This document shows positions 46,161-57,400 of a DNA stretch of 64,000 nucleotides, piece after piece. Under the pieces are notes generated by a model. The model was not told the DNA's origin. It was given only the letters and a program-made list of their open reading frames with translations, and ran no database searches. Source of the DNA: Semisulcospira habei. Lineage: Eukaryota; Mollusca; Gastropoda; Semisulcospiridae. Positions within the stretch are counted from its first letter, which is position 1; every line of letters begins with the position of its first letter. The stretch spans positions 51,061,758-51,125,757 of the forward strand of contig BTPG01000004.1 of assembly GCA_036245525.1 (NCBI GenBank), in the 5' to 3' direction. The position numbers and the translations under genes are program-made.

Positions 46161-48836
46161 GTGGAGCCTCGCCCGTCACGCTCTCCTAGGGCAAGTTCTC
46201 AGCACTCCAGATGGGATGTTCGGGCACCGCGCCCAGACGAGCGCGCACGCCGGACGCTCTCCCACGCTTCCTTTGGAAGCAGTAGACGACACGATGCGTC
46301 CCATCGAGCCCACGAGTCCCGTCACCGTTCAGAGCGGTTCCCCTCTTCTCGCCACCATTCGCGCTCTAGAGACAGATCACCTCACCGCCGGACTGCTTCC
46401 AGCGCTTCAGTTATTAGCCGGCCCTTGAGGGCGAGCTCCAGTTATGGCCAGCCACCGGCGGTTCGCCCTACCACGACGCGCTCTCCATATACAAGACCGA
46501 CTGCGCGCATGGCCTCCCATCCCTCGCTGCACCGCTCCCAGCGTTCCACTTCCATGCTTAGGCGCCGCTCTCGGCAACACTCCCGATCCAGGTGTTCTCG
46601 CTCACCCCGACGCAGCCGCTTTCCCGGGGACGGCAGGTCTCGCCCACACGCCTCGAGCTCGCTGCGGATTTCATTGCGGGTACCTTCATGGATTCACCCC
46701 GCACAGCACTGCTCCCCTGGGGGATGGTCTCCCCCCAGGGCGCCGAACTCTTCTAGAGACGACTTGGTTGCTCTATGCGTAGAGGATGATGCCCTCAGCT
46801 TAGCCATTGAGGACTCGGTTTCTGCTCTCCTACGAGATGACAGCCCCGGCCCGTCCGGCCCTGCTGACTCCGATGAAGGCTTATGTACATCTTGTGTCGG
46901 ACATAGGTTAGAGAGCCTCCGCGCCCTAGACGAGGCGGCACGTCTCATTTCGGCTTCCCGGCCCTACTGGCCGAGGACTGCCCACCATCCCTCCCGCTTA
47001 AGAGGAAAGCATTGGCCTTCGTCGATGCGGAGCGCCAGTCCAAGAGGTTCAAGTCTCTTCCCCAACCACCGGGCATCCGCAGTTTACGGGACGCGTTCTC
47101 CACACATCTCTCGCAGGGCGCCCTTGGCTCCACCAGTTTTCAGACGCCAGGTGGCCGACGGATTTGGATATCTCCTTCGGCAGTCCTGGTTTGCCGGCCA
47201 CACACAGAGCTTCGCCTGCCCCCTGCCGGCACCGGACCCCTCAGCCCTGTCCTTGATAGCGGCTCCCACGCGTAGGAGGTTCCTCCCCCGAGTGGATCAG
47301 ACGGCGACCCTCATCCGTAATACCCTGGCCTCGGCGGGATTCCTGGACCTCCTGGCGCAAGCCATCGTACGCCGGGTTGAAGATGCTTGGCATCCGTCTC
47401 TCACCCCGCTCTTGGGAGATCTGCTCGCCCTGGCGGTCTCGGGTAACTGCGCCGCTTACCACACCTGGGTCAACGCCATGGCGGCCGCCGCGAATTGTGA
47501 CCTGTTGCGTCGGGATGCCTTCCTCCGCTCCTGCCACCTCCCGGACGACGTGAAGTTGCAACTTCAGCAGGCGCCCATTGGGGTTGAGCTCCTCTTCGGC
47601 CCTACTTGGCTTGCTGTCAAGGAATCCAATAAGGACATCTGGCCCAGCCACCCTGTTCCAGCTCCCTTTCTGCCAGCCCGCGGGTCCCGGGTTCGTGCCC
47701 CGCGGTCCGCTAGACCCGCCGCTCGTCCTTTCACCAGACGTGGACGTCTACCTCCCAGACCTCCGGCTTCCCTCGCGCCCGCCCTCTTGCCGGCTCCACT
47801 GCTGCCCCCCCTCCGAGGACCTGGCCCAAGCCTGCCCGACGCCCCGGGTGGGGCAGGGCCCACTGACTGCCTCGCTCTTTGGCCCCCGCCGACCGCTTCA
47901 GGGTCCCCTGTCAGCGGGAGACTCGCTCTTCGCAGCGACGCGTGGCGATCTCTGCTACCGGATGACCCTTGGATTCCCACGACCATCTCGGAGGGACTCC
48001 TGATCTCCTTTCGGTCCCCGCCCCCCTTGCGCCGTTCTCCAGTGTGGACCCTGGTCCCGACAGACCAGCTCAAAGCAGACGCCCTGCGCAACGAGGTAGC
48101 TGCCTTACTTCGGAAGGCTGCCACAGAGGTGGTGAATCGACACGACTCCCCAGCCTTCTACAGCCGGCTCTTCGTAGTGCCCAAGCCGGGTGGCAAGTGG
48201 CGTCCTGTTATCGACCTGTCAGCGCTCAACAAGTTCATAGTCGCACTGTCCTTCCGCATGGGGACCGCACGGGCCCTTCGTTCCGCGGTGCAGCCGTTGG
48301 ACTTCGCCGTCAGCCTGGACCTCTTGGATGCGTACCTTCACGTTCCCATGCATCAAGCCTCCAGACGTTACTTCCGCTTCGCCTTCGAGGGGGTGGTCTA
48401 CCAGTTCCTCGCTCTTCCCTTCGGCCTCAACCTCAGCCCCTGGGTCTTCACTCGCATCATGGATGCAGTGGTAGCCAGAGCCCGTCGAACGTCCACGAGC
48501 CCCACGTCAAACTACCTGGACGACCTGCTTTTGAGGAACCAGGCCGAGTCCGCCCTGATGGAAGACCAAGATGCCCTGCTCCTCCTCCTCGAGACTCTGG
48601 GCTTCCTGGTCAACTTCGGCAAGTCCGACCTCGTACCGGCGCGCCACTTCGTGCATCTAGGTATGAAGTTCTGCACTGACCTCAACATCATCCGGCTTCC
48701 GGAGCAACGCATCCAGAAGTTGGCGAATCTAGCGCGGCAGGTGTCCCAGATGACGACGCTCCCCGCCAGGCAGTGGCTTCAGCTTCTGGGTCTGATGAGT
48801 GCCACAGCGGATCTGCTACCTTTCGGACGTCTCTAG
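46161..48836 (+). pseudogene. DIRS Gag-like and reverse transcriptase frame, ended by an internal TAG
   Basis: An 891-codon frame. The first 600 residues are rich in Arg, Ser, Pro and His, as in DIRS Gag-like regions, without recognised domains. RT begins near 48060: SPAFYSRLFVVPKPGGKWRP, VIDLSALNKFIV, AVSLDLLDAYLHVPM (first catalytic Asp), FLALPFGLNLSPWVF and NYLDDLLLR (YLDD at 48513-48524, both catalytic Asp). The TAG at 48834-48836 falls in the thumb/linker, and the next domain continues in the same frame, so it is an in-frame nonsense mutation or a read-through stop. Confidence 0.85.
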
Positions 48837-49543
48837 TCCCGTCCTCTGCAGTTACATCTCCTCCTTCACTGGCGACCGTCGACGGCCGACCTCGAGGCTC
48901 CGGTTCCGGTCCCTACTATGCTCCGTCCTCACCTTCTTCGCTGGGCTGATCCCACCTGGCTCGTGACGGGAGTGCCGCTGTTCTCGCCACCTCCCACCCT
49001 CTCCCTCTGCGTCGACGCGAGCCTCTCCGGTTGGGGAGCACACCTCCTTCCATCGTTCGAGACTGCCTCCGGCCTGTCGCCCCTGGAATCACTGTCCCGA
49101 CACATCAACTGGTTGGAATTGAAGGCGGTCTGGCAAGCCCTCCTTGCTTGGGAACCTCGCCTTCTACATCAGGAGCTACTGGTGCTGTCAGACAACTCCA
49201 CGGTCGTCGCCTACATCCAGAAGCAAGGTGGGACCCGCTCTCCCTCCCTCTGCATCCTCCTCTACCAGGTGCTCCGGTGGTGCAAGGGTCGGGACATCAC
49301 TCTACGCGCGCGTCACATTCCGGGTCATCTGAATGTGGTAGCCAATCTCCCTCTCCCAATGCGGTCAGCTTCTCCATACCGAGTGGTCGCTGTGTCCAGA
49401 CATTTTCGAATGATCGGCGCAGCCTGGGAGACACCCATGATCGACCTCTTTGCCACGAGATGGAATCGCCAGCTCCCTCTCTTCATCTCGCTCATTCCAG
49501 ACCCTCTTGCCTGGGCAGTTGACGCTCTCTCCATCCCTTGGGA
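48837..49543 (+). pseudogene. DIRS RNase H region, cut by an insertion
   Basis: Same frame as the RT. LSLCVDASLSGWGAHL (first Asp), INWLELKAVW (Glu), LLVLSDNSTVVAYIQKQGG (Asp) and ARHIPGHLNVVAN follow in the usual DIRS order, although residues after HLNVVAN are degraded by a short frame problem. Coding resumes after the insertion with DGLVTYAYPP and VLLKLRGCNAILFLVAPFCW at 49931-50075, the conserved region between RNase H and the recombinase. Confidence 0.8.
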
Positions 49544-49920
49544 TGAAGCAATCCAGACCAAAAAGGTGACTGCCAAGCGTGTGAAATGCAAAGAAGTACC
49601 CAACGGAGAAGAAACACGCTTAGAAAAAACGGTACAACACAATTTATTAATATTTCGGGTAAATACCCTTTGTCAAAATAGACAAACAAACAGAGACATT
49701 AGCCGCTACTTATCTTCATATGCAGAAGGAATGTGGCAACCTTCCACATTCCTTCTGCATATGAAGGTTGCCACATTCCTTCTGCATATGAAGATAAGTA
49801 GCGGCTAATGTCTCTGTTTGTTTGTCTATTTTGACAAAGGGTATTTACCCGAAATGTTAATAAATTGTGTTGTACCGTTTTTTCTAAGCATGTTTCTTCT
49901 CCGTTGGGTACTTCTTTGCA
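49544..49920. mobile_element. 377-bp foldback element inserted in the DIRS frame
   Basis: Flanked by TCCCTTGGGA (49534-49543) and TCCTTTGGGA (49921-49930), a 10-bp target duplication with one change. Inside, arms of about 160 bp (about 49590-49755 and 49757-49915) are near-perfect reverse complements, from GAAGTACCCAACGGAGAAG to CTTCTCCGTTGGGTACTTC. The centre repeats CCACATTCCTTCTGCATATG. Confidence 0.9.
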
Positions 49921-50076
49921 TCCTTTGGGACGGCCTGGTCACCTATGCCTACCCGCCGACGGTGCTCGTCCCCAAGGTTCTACTCAAGCTCAGAGGGTGC
50001 AACGCGATCCTGTTCCTGGTGGCTCCGTTCTGCTGGACCAAGTCGTGGACGACAGACCTCCTGAACCTCGCCACGG

Positions 50077-50120
50077 CCCTCCCCCCCCCCCCCCCGCCCC
50101 CCCCCCCCCCCCCCCCCCGC
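50077..50120. repeat. Poly-C tract inside the DIRS element
   Basis: About 40 C with single G interruptions, between the RNase H and recombinase regions. Length in the assembly may be unreliable. Confidence 0.9.
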
Positions 50121-50178
50121 TACTGCTCCCCACACCGCGCACAATGCTCAAGCAACCACGGCAGGCACTGTACCACCC

Positions 50179-51270
50179 GTGCCCCGAGCGTCTCCTCTTC
50201 CACGCCTGGAGGTTGTCCGGCAAGCCCTCTCCGCTAGAGGCTTCTCAGGTGCGGCAGTGGACGCGATTGCTACAGCCCGCAGAAGCTCGACCAGACGAGT
50301 CTACGAAGGCAAGTGGAGGGTACTCTGCGCCTGGTGTGATGACAGATGCCTCTCCCCCATCGATTTGACAGTTCCTCAGCTGGCGGATTTCTTCCTCTGG
50401 CTGTTCAACGGCCAGCGGTTAGCGCCGATCACCATCCGGGGCTACCTGGCCATGATCGCTGACACGTACAGGCATCTGGGACGACCCGACCCGGGTTCCT
50501 GCAAAAACCTTGCTGACCTGATGACCCACTTTGGTCTACAACGTCCCACTCTTCATTACCTGGTGCCACAATGGGACGTACCTTGGGTACTTACTTGGCT
50601 CAACTCGGCCCGCTTCGAGTCGATCCAGTTGGCGAGACTACCAGACGTGACGCGAAAGACTTGCTTCTTTATGGCCTTCGCGTCAGCCTCCAGGGTCAGC
50701 GAGCTATATGCCCTTTCAGCTCGCCCCGCCTGTTGCAGTTCCGGACGGACGGTTTGGCTCAACTGCTACCCGACCCGGCCTTCCTAGCCATGACCCGATC
50801 TCCTTTGGCTGCCCCTCATTTGGTCACCATACAACAATTAAGAGACCCAGGCTCCACCCGTGAGTCCAGACAACAGGACCCGGTGCGGGCCTTACGTGTG
50901 TACCTGCGCCGGACCAAGCCGCTACGCAGGGGACGCACCCGCCTACTTCTCCCCCTGTCCCCAGGTAGAAATGACATCTCAGCCCAGACGATTTCCTCCT
51001 GGCTTCGGTCGGTGATATGACCTGCCTGCCAGGAACTCGCCCCTGATACAGCCAAACGCAGGAACATCAGGGCGCACGAGATCAGAGCCATCGCCGCAAG
51101 CCTAGCATTCGACCGCAACTGTGCTGTCAAAGACATTGTGGCGGCCGTGGGTTGGCAAGCGGAGACCACCTTCGCACGCTTCTACCTGAGGGACCTCTCC
51201 GGCCAGCGCCAGAACCTTCACTGGTGGGGCACATCGTGGCGGCGCAACACTCCCTGCCGGCGCCCTAGGT
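50179..51270 (+). pseudogene. DIRS tyrosine recombinase, broken
   Basis: The N-terminal SAM-like part (TRRVYEGKWRVLCAWCDD, TVPQLADFFLWLF, IRGYLAMIADTYRHLG) leads to FASASRVSELYAL, which holds the first catalytic Arg. A frameshift lies between about 50712 and 50740. The second frame gives LRVYLRRTKPLRRG and TISSWLRSVI, ending in TGA at 51018-51020. The same frame continues with RRNIRAHEIRAIAASLAF (His-x-x-Arg) and WQAETTFARFYLRDL (nucleophilic Tyr). All catalytic residues can be located, but two breaks separate them. Confidence 0.85.
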
Positions 51271-51375
51271 ATCTTTGCTAAAATTAGAGGGAGTTTGCTT
51301 GGGGAGGACGGCTCTAGCAGCCTCGATGGCATGGGGTGGGGCCTTATAGCGACACCCACCTCCTCTTTGGGATTC

Positions 51376-51474
51376 TTCCTATTAGTAATACCATCGGTAA
51401 TGTGTTTTGAGAAAACAAATGTATTTTTCTTTAAAATGAATTTTTGGGAAAAATACTTACCGATGGTATTACTC
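51376..51474. repeat. DIRS internal complementary region
   Basis: Up to 51420 it is the reverse complement of the left end (CGGTAATGTGTTTTGAGAAA). From 51421 it is the reverse complement of the right end (TATTTTTCTTTAAAATGAAT ... ACTTACCGATGG). The junction fixes the element's ends near 44713 and 51727. Confidence 0.85.
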
Positions 51475-51499
51475 GAAGGTCCCTCCCACCTGCCCCGCT

Positions 51500-51727
51500 T
51501 GCCGCTGGTCCGCTAAGAAACTGACTGAGGTATTGAGCGCTAAGCGCATGCATGGTTGGATCGGAAGGGAGGCTACCCAGGTTTCCGCCTAGGCTATGAC
51601 CTGCCATCATGACCATACTCGTACACAACAATTTTGGGCTAAAATTAGACTAGCTAAGAAACCATTCCTATTAGTAATACCATCTGTAAGTATTTTTTCA
51701 ATTAAAATTCATTTTAAAGAAAAATAC
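51500..51727. repeat. DIRS right inverted terminal repeat and right end
   Basis: CTAAGAAACTGACTGAGG to CATTCCTATTAGTAATACC, then the unique right extremity TTTTAAAGAAAAATAC. Confidence 0.85.
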
Positions 51728-52631
51728 ATTTTTTCCGTGTTTATTTCAGTGTTTTCCTATTCATGCATGCTGTTAAAGTGATGATGCTACTTTCTAGACA
51801 GTGGCAGCTCAGATGGAGAACTATGTGAAGTACGTGCGAGCTGTGGAATGTTCGGCTATGTCATGGCCGACTAAACTACACGATAGAAGATGAAACAATA
51901 ACTCAAGAAACGCACACATATGCACATACAACAAGAAAACAAACAAATTAAAACCCTGAAAATAATAAATTCAACCTTGAGCTCGAGGGGTGATCTTCAC
52001 TATATTTAGGTATAAATCCACCCAGTATTAATCAACCCAGCATAAATCTACCCATCACAAATCCATACTGGTATGAATACACACGATGAGGGTTAGCACT
52101 TCGCTGTTTTGCCTATGCCGGATAGATTTCTCAGTATGTGGGTTCACATCTGGGTGGATTCACAATGGGTAGATTTATGTGGGTCAGCTCAAAGGATCTC
52201 TGTTGATGAATTCCCATGTCAATAAATAGGGGTGGATTAGGCAAAGTAAAGGGCCTGCTGTGATAAAGGGCCTGCTGCAAAACATTTGGTTTACATTTAA
52301 TTTGATTAATTATCAATTCTTCCAATTGATTTGTGTATCACATTTATAGAGGATCCATTGACACGGGATCTATTGACATGGACCCGATTTATGCTTGATA
52401 GATATGCATCAAAATATGGATGGAATTGCAGCAGCACAAATCTATGGTGGGTGGAATGGGATTTGTATTTGGATGGTTTCATACTGAGTAGATTTACGCC
52501 TGCCTATACATAGCAATGCTGACCACTGAATCTATCTGCTTCATGCTGGGCATTGCTTAACTTTGCCAATACAATGGGTTCTCAGTCTTTTCTTGCCCCT
52601 TATTAAGACTTTTTTACCCTTCTTTTTACAA
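51728..52631. other. Intergenic, nothing firmly recognised
   Basis: 51800-51890 reads MENYVKYVRAVECSAMSW in one frame after a CTAG/CAG that could be an acceptor, but no partner exon was found. 52010-52510 is rich in GTAGATTTA and its complement, suggesting a degenerate inverted repeat. Confidence 0.4.
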
Positions 52632-52798
52632 TTAACCCATATCATACTGAGGCTAAAAGCTTCAAATTTGTACACTGCCATATGCAAGCTACATTATAGT
52701 ACTTACAGATAAGGATAATAATAATAACAATAAAGGTGATTTGTTAAGTGCTTGTTCTAAAAGTAGCTAAGCGCTGATACAATGAAAAGGCTAACAGC

Positions 52799-52865
<67 letters not shown>

Positions 52866-53410
52866 TGCACACACACACACACAGACACACACGTGACCGT
52901 GGTGATGAATTGTGCATGGGTGGGGAAATGAACTAGTGAAAGGCAGCGTTGTAGAGGTGGGTTTTGAGAAGTGATTTAAATGAGGAGAGCGTTTGACAGG
53001 TACGGACCGGGGCGGGGAGGCTGTTCCAAGTGGCGGGGCCAAGATGAGAGAAGGCGTGACCGCCACGTGTTTTACATTTGAAATTGGGAAGGCGAAATTT
53101 ACGTGTGTCAGAGGAAGAGCGGAGGGTGCGAGATGGAGTATACAGATGGAGTAAATCAGAGATATAAGCAGGGGAAGTCAGGTTGATAGAGTTGAAGCAC
53201 ATGCAGGACAGTTTATACAGAATGCGTACTTGTACGGGCAGCCAATGGAGTTTTTCAATGGCGGGGCGGATAGACCAATGGCTTTAGTTCAAGGGTGGCG
53301 CCAGAATAGCTTGGTGCCTCTAGGTGCCAAGCTATTTTGACACTACCCTTAAACTATTTCAGTCAAACATATTTCACACACACTGGTGTATTCCGAATGA
53401 TATGGGTTGA
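52632..53410. mobile_element. Palindromic TTAA MITE, family B, split by an L2-like LINE tail
   Basis: Left part 52632-52717 (TTAACCCATATCATACTGAG ... AAGGATA), right part from 53268 (GGATAGACCAATGGC ... GATATGGGTTGA). Removing the insert and one copy of GGATA restores a normal B element. Confidence 0.9.
52718..53267 (-). mobile_element. L2-like LINE 3' end
   Basis: Flanked by the 5-bp duplication GGATA. On the minus strand it encodes LHWLPVQVRILYKL, then TSPAYISDLLHLY, TRGGHAFSHLGPATWNSLP and SSFKSLLKTHLYNAAFH before a stop, the standard C terminus of L2/Crack/Daphne-type LINE proteins. A CA microsatellite (52801-52891) lies in its 3' UTR and the element ends in TTATTATTATT. Strongly 5'-truncated. 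Confidence 0.9.
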
Positions 53411-53639
53411 TGTGAGTAGGGACATGAAGCAGACTTTTTCTGCTGCAGTTTGTGTGGATCGTTATTGCATGTGCAAAGGAGGAGAAGAGAAGAAATGGAC
53501 ATTTATAAAGGAGAAATTGCAAACTATTCATCCATTCTTGCCTGTGGTAGTAGGTGGCGTTTTACAGTGGGAAACATTAACATGGGAAATAACTCTGCAC
53601 GTCAAAATGTTGCAAATGTTATTTTGATTACTTCCCCTG

Positions 53640-53775
53640 CTGGCTCACCAAGACTGATAACCTTTTCTGTTTGAGACTTCCGCTTACCGATGTTATGACG
53701 TCATTGTTATTCGCCATTTTCATGCGAGCAAGCGGATGGCCGCTGACGATATATCTGCTTTTCACTAAGCTTACG
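53640..53775 (+). promoter_or_regulatory. Probable RBM25 promoter and 5' UTR exon
   Basis: A full CRE palindrome TGACGTCA at 53696-53703 and CGCCATTTTC (YY1-like) at about 53711-53720 are followed by a short exon ending TTACG before GTAAGTTT at 53776. There is no TATA box, as usual for housekeeping genes. The exact start site cannot be read from the sequence. Confidence 0.55.
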
Positions 53776-54497
53776 GTAAGTTTCCAGTGGTTTTTGGACG
53801 AAACCGTATCGTCATTTGTCAAGTAACAATTTTAACGAGATCTTCATCTTTTATGGGCTCATTTTGTCGTTGAAATTGCCATACAATGTGACTGTCGTAG
53901 GTCATGCACGCGATTTCTTGGACTGACGATTTTCGAAAGCGAGGCAGGTTGTCGTCTGGGAACAATAAGATCAACATAAGATAAACAACGTTTTGCGGGG
54001 CGTTTCATTAAATTCTTTTCAAGAAAACAGTTTTTCACATTTGATAGGACGTGTATTAGGTCTTTCTGCATGTGGTCCAACCAGGCACACAGTGGATCAA
54101 GCCAGGTGGTCAGCGCAGTAGCTGCTTGCACGAGGTCTACTGCTAGTGCCAGGCTGCTTGTACTAGTACGTAGTAGAACTAGAAGAACTGATTTAACTAA
54201 TTTAGTAATTAATAGTAGTTTAGCACAACTGCTACACGAGTTTGTCTTAATTTCAGCATCAGAGAGAAATGACTGAGATCGAGAGTTGATGATGTTTACC
54301 CCAAGTGACTTGCTTTTAGTAAGTTTTAGTTTAAACTTAAAATTAAATTACTATTAAAAGTTAAAACAACACCATTCAATTCAGGTTAAAAATGATTCTG
54401 CTTGATTGTTTTTTTCATTCTTGTGTTCACTTTCATTGACTTTTTATGACAAATGAAATTGAACTATTTCAGAGTTGAGTTTACATACACAGACAAG

Positions 54498-57400
54498 ATG
54501 TCATTTCCACCCCGGCCACCTTACGGGATGCCAGGCGTCACTATGTCTGGCATGATGCCTCAGGGATTCTCCTTCACCCCCATGGCTGGTAAGACTTTTT
54601 AGAAAGGATACTTTTTGACTACATTACTTAGAGTTAGAGCCACATGATACTGATAGGTGTTAGACATTCAGATAGATAATACTGGAAGGTATTATACATC
54701 AGCAAATCTCAAAAGGTTGCTTGTCTGGAACCCTGTATAAAAATAAGTTTGTATTGGACTCACTGAAAGTAGATATAACTTTTGCTTTTTTTTTTTTGCA
54801 GCTGAATTTAAATTGAACAAAGAATTTTTATACCAAGTTGTATGTCATTCTTTTGAGTGGTTTGTGAGATAATTTAAAAAAATAACAATTTTGGCACAGA
54901 AAAACATTGCACTGAATTCAATAGGTACCTCTGACAAGGAAGCTTCAGCATGTAAACGGATGACAACTAAGTAAATCTTGTTTGTGTGTTGCATGGGGAT
55001 TAAAGTACATGCAAAGTGTTTGGTTGATCATTTTTGATGATTCTATTTTAATTTTAAAAAATTACAGTTTATTAGCTATACGGTCATAGTAGTTACGAAA
55101 GTTGAGTACAACAAATGATACAGCTAAAGGTACATAATCACAAAAGCAACATACCCACATGATTATTAATGCATTTGTTTATCAGAAAACGAGCTTTTTC
55201 CAATAAAATGAGTCAAAAACAATTATTTAGCAGGGAACAAAAATAGGCATAGTGATTCCAGTTATTTCGTAACGTTCAACACCTTGACTGTAGTGTGACA
55301 CCATGCTTAGCATGAGACATAATTATTCTTCTCTAAGTCCCTAAAAATGGTTACAAAAAAAGAAAACAATTGCTGGATACTGTTTCAGTAGTGTCAGATA
55401 CATGCAATCAAATCAGAATAGGTATTCTAAATGAGAGATGAAATTTCGACTGTGTAAATGTAATGTTTCCTCTCTGACCTTTTGAGATTTGCTTGCATTC
55501 AGATACAATAGAACATGTTTATGCATTCAACCCAGCCATCAAGTAAAAATGGCTGTTAACAGCAGGGAGGCCGTTCAGTAAATGTTTGAGAAAAATTAGA
55601 AGCGGACTCCTTATTGCTCGAGGTACGCATGCATGATGGGTGGCCATATGCCCACATTTCTCACACAAGAATTCAAGATATGACATGTTACGATACATGC
55701 ACTGGTGATGCAGATATGTTGTGATAACACAAAGCTGTTTATGTAGAACAAGAGTGTGAGAAAATGACTGTTGATTTGTGCTGTATTGCCTTGAAAATGA
55801 ATGGGGAGAGAGGAGGGGTTGGGAGCTGCTAACAACAGGTAACAGGTCATGGGATCAGTATGCCATGGCTGGTGCAAATGATCAAAAGCTAATTGGACAT
55901 CTTCGTATTTCCACCATGCCAAAACTGTATTGCCATCAGAGTAACATATGCCACATTGTTTTCCCATTTTTTCAGAGGTCAGAGAAATTATGCAGTTTGG
56001 TCATGCACGTGAGCCATGAAGACTTTACTGTTCTCTTTTTTAATTGATTCTGGGCACAGGCGCACAACACACTTGTCAATTAAAACAGATGTAATGTTAA
56101 AAATGTTTTAGTTAGAAGTGGTTTTTAAATAGTTTTAAAACTTGCAGGACATGCTTCTAAAAAAGTTAGGTAAAACTACACTGCAAGGGGCAGGGTGGGG
56201 GTCAAAACCAGGTCAGTGACAGTATCAAAATACATTAGGGCTGCGTGCTTTACCGACTGAGCTAACAAGGCATAGGAGAAAACTGAGCTTGTTAATTTTT
56301 ATTATGCATAATTATATACAAGTCGCACTCGTCAAATCGCTTTTAATTAATCTTTAATGCAATGATTTGTGACTGACTCTGAGAATAGATTCCTTCATAA
56401 CTTGTTCTGTTCGAATCAGACTGCCTTTTCACAGACTGCAGTGCATCTAACTGCACTAAAACCAACCAAACAAAAAAATCTCTTCAAAATTGTATCTTTT
56501 AGTTTTAAGACCATTTTATGTGTTCTAAGCATGTTGAGCACCTACGTCCTGGTATTTACTTTTGGTTGTAATGGTATTGGTGGAAAAAAAAATAATTGTG
56601 CATGTTTTGTTTCAGGGATGATGCCTATGCCAATGATGGCACCACCGGTAAGTTCATCTGTGGATTGTTCTTGATTTTAAAATCTTGTCGTTAAGTTAAA
56701 TACAATGTACATCTAGTACTATACTACAGGGTGGAGAACTCTTCTCGGATCCGCGATTTTCTGAGGAAAGGTAGCGTCATTTCTGAGAAAATGAAACAGA
56801 GTTCCGAGAAAAATTTGCGAAACACATTTTCTCCAAGTCTCGACCCGAGTTTAAAAAATAGGACAAGTTCAGGTCCATGTCCAGCTTTTATTTTATCGTC
56901 ACTGAACGTGGCGCCCGCGAGTGTAACATTGTATGCACTGCCCAATATAAGTATAAGGCTTACACACCGGGCTTCCGTTTTAGTGTGTCGCGTACTGAAA
57001 ATGTAACTAAGGGGTAGTCAGACGCACTAAATTCAGTGCATCCATGTCCCGAGACACATCATCCTTGCGCCACCGTGCATACCCGTAACAGAGGTCGTTG
57101 ACAGTTGTTCTACCTTTAGATGAGTTGGTTCGTTTAGCCGCTCCCTTGGTCGCGGCTGCATTCAGAATCACCGTGACTCCAGGGTCCGTGCGAGCGTCAC
57201 ACTGGACGGGCAAGTTTACGTGTGGTGTTAGCGTGTTATGACAAAGTGCGCACTACATGTTGAACGCGTTACTTGCTGTGACGTAACCATTTAATACTAT
57301 TGTGGGATGCGGCATTGCGTGTTTCACTTTTGATCTTGAACAAAGTTGTAAATGGCGGAGCAAAAGCAAAGGATGCTGGAATGCTTCGGATTCTTCAATC

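Larger units (their letters stand above)
44713..51727 (+). mobile_element. DIRS-type tyrosine-recombinase retrotransposon
   Basis: The element has Gag-like, RT, RNase H and tyrosine recombinase domains in DIRS order and no integrase or aspartic protease motif. Termini are inverted: ATTACCGATGGTATTACTAATAG on the left (44732-44754, shown as its parts CCGATGGTATTACT and AATAGGAATGG) matches the right end in reverse (51665-51690). Homology extends about 200 bp inward through CGCATGCATGGTTGG. An internal complementary region at 51376-51474 joins copies of both outer ends. In-frame stops, a frameshift and a 377-bp insertion make it inactive. A related terminus is at 59630-59802. Confidence 0.9.

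Noticed and set aside
47564..48124. 186-residue minus-strand ORF rich in Arg and Gly
   Set aside because: Antisense shadow of the DIRS Gag-RT frame.
51799..51893. Possible terminal exon reading MENYVKYVRAVECSAMSW after an AG
   Set aside because: No donor partner or phase match to the dioxygenase gene, whose last exon and polyadenylation signals are already upstream. Kept only as a remark.
3909..53410. The regularly recurring palindromes as a CRISPR array or bacterial REP-type repeat
   Set aside because: Spacing is irregular over 50 kb, copies have TTAA flanks and nested insertions, and the surrounding genes are spliced animal genes.
56175..56278. Functional tRNA gene on the minus strand
   Set aside because: A and B boxes are present but the stems do not pair well and no clear anticodon loop is seen; annotated as a SINE head or tRNA pseudogene.
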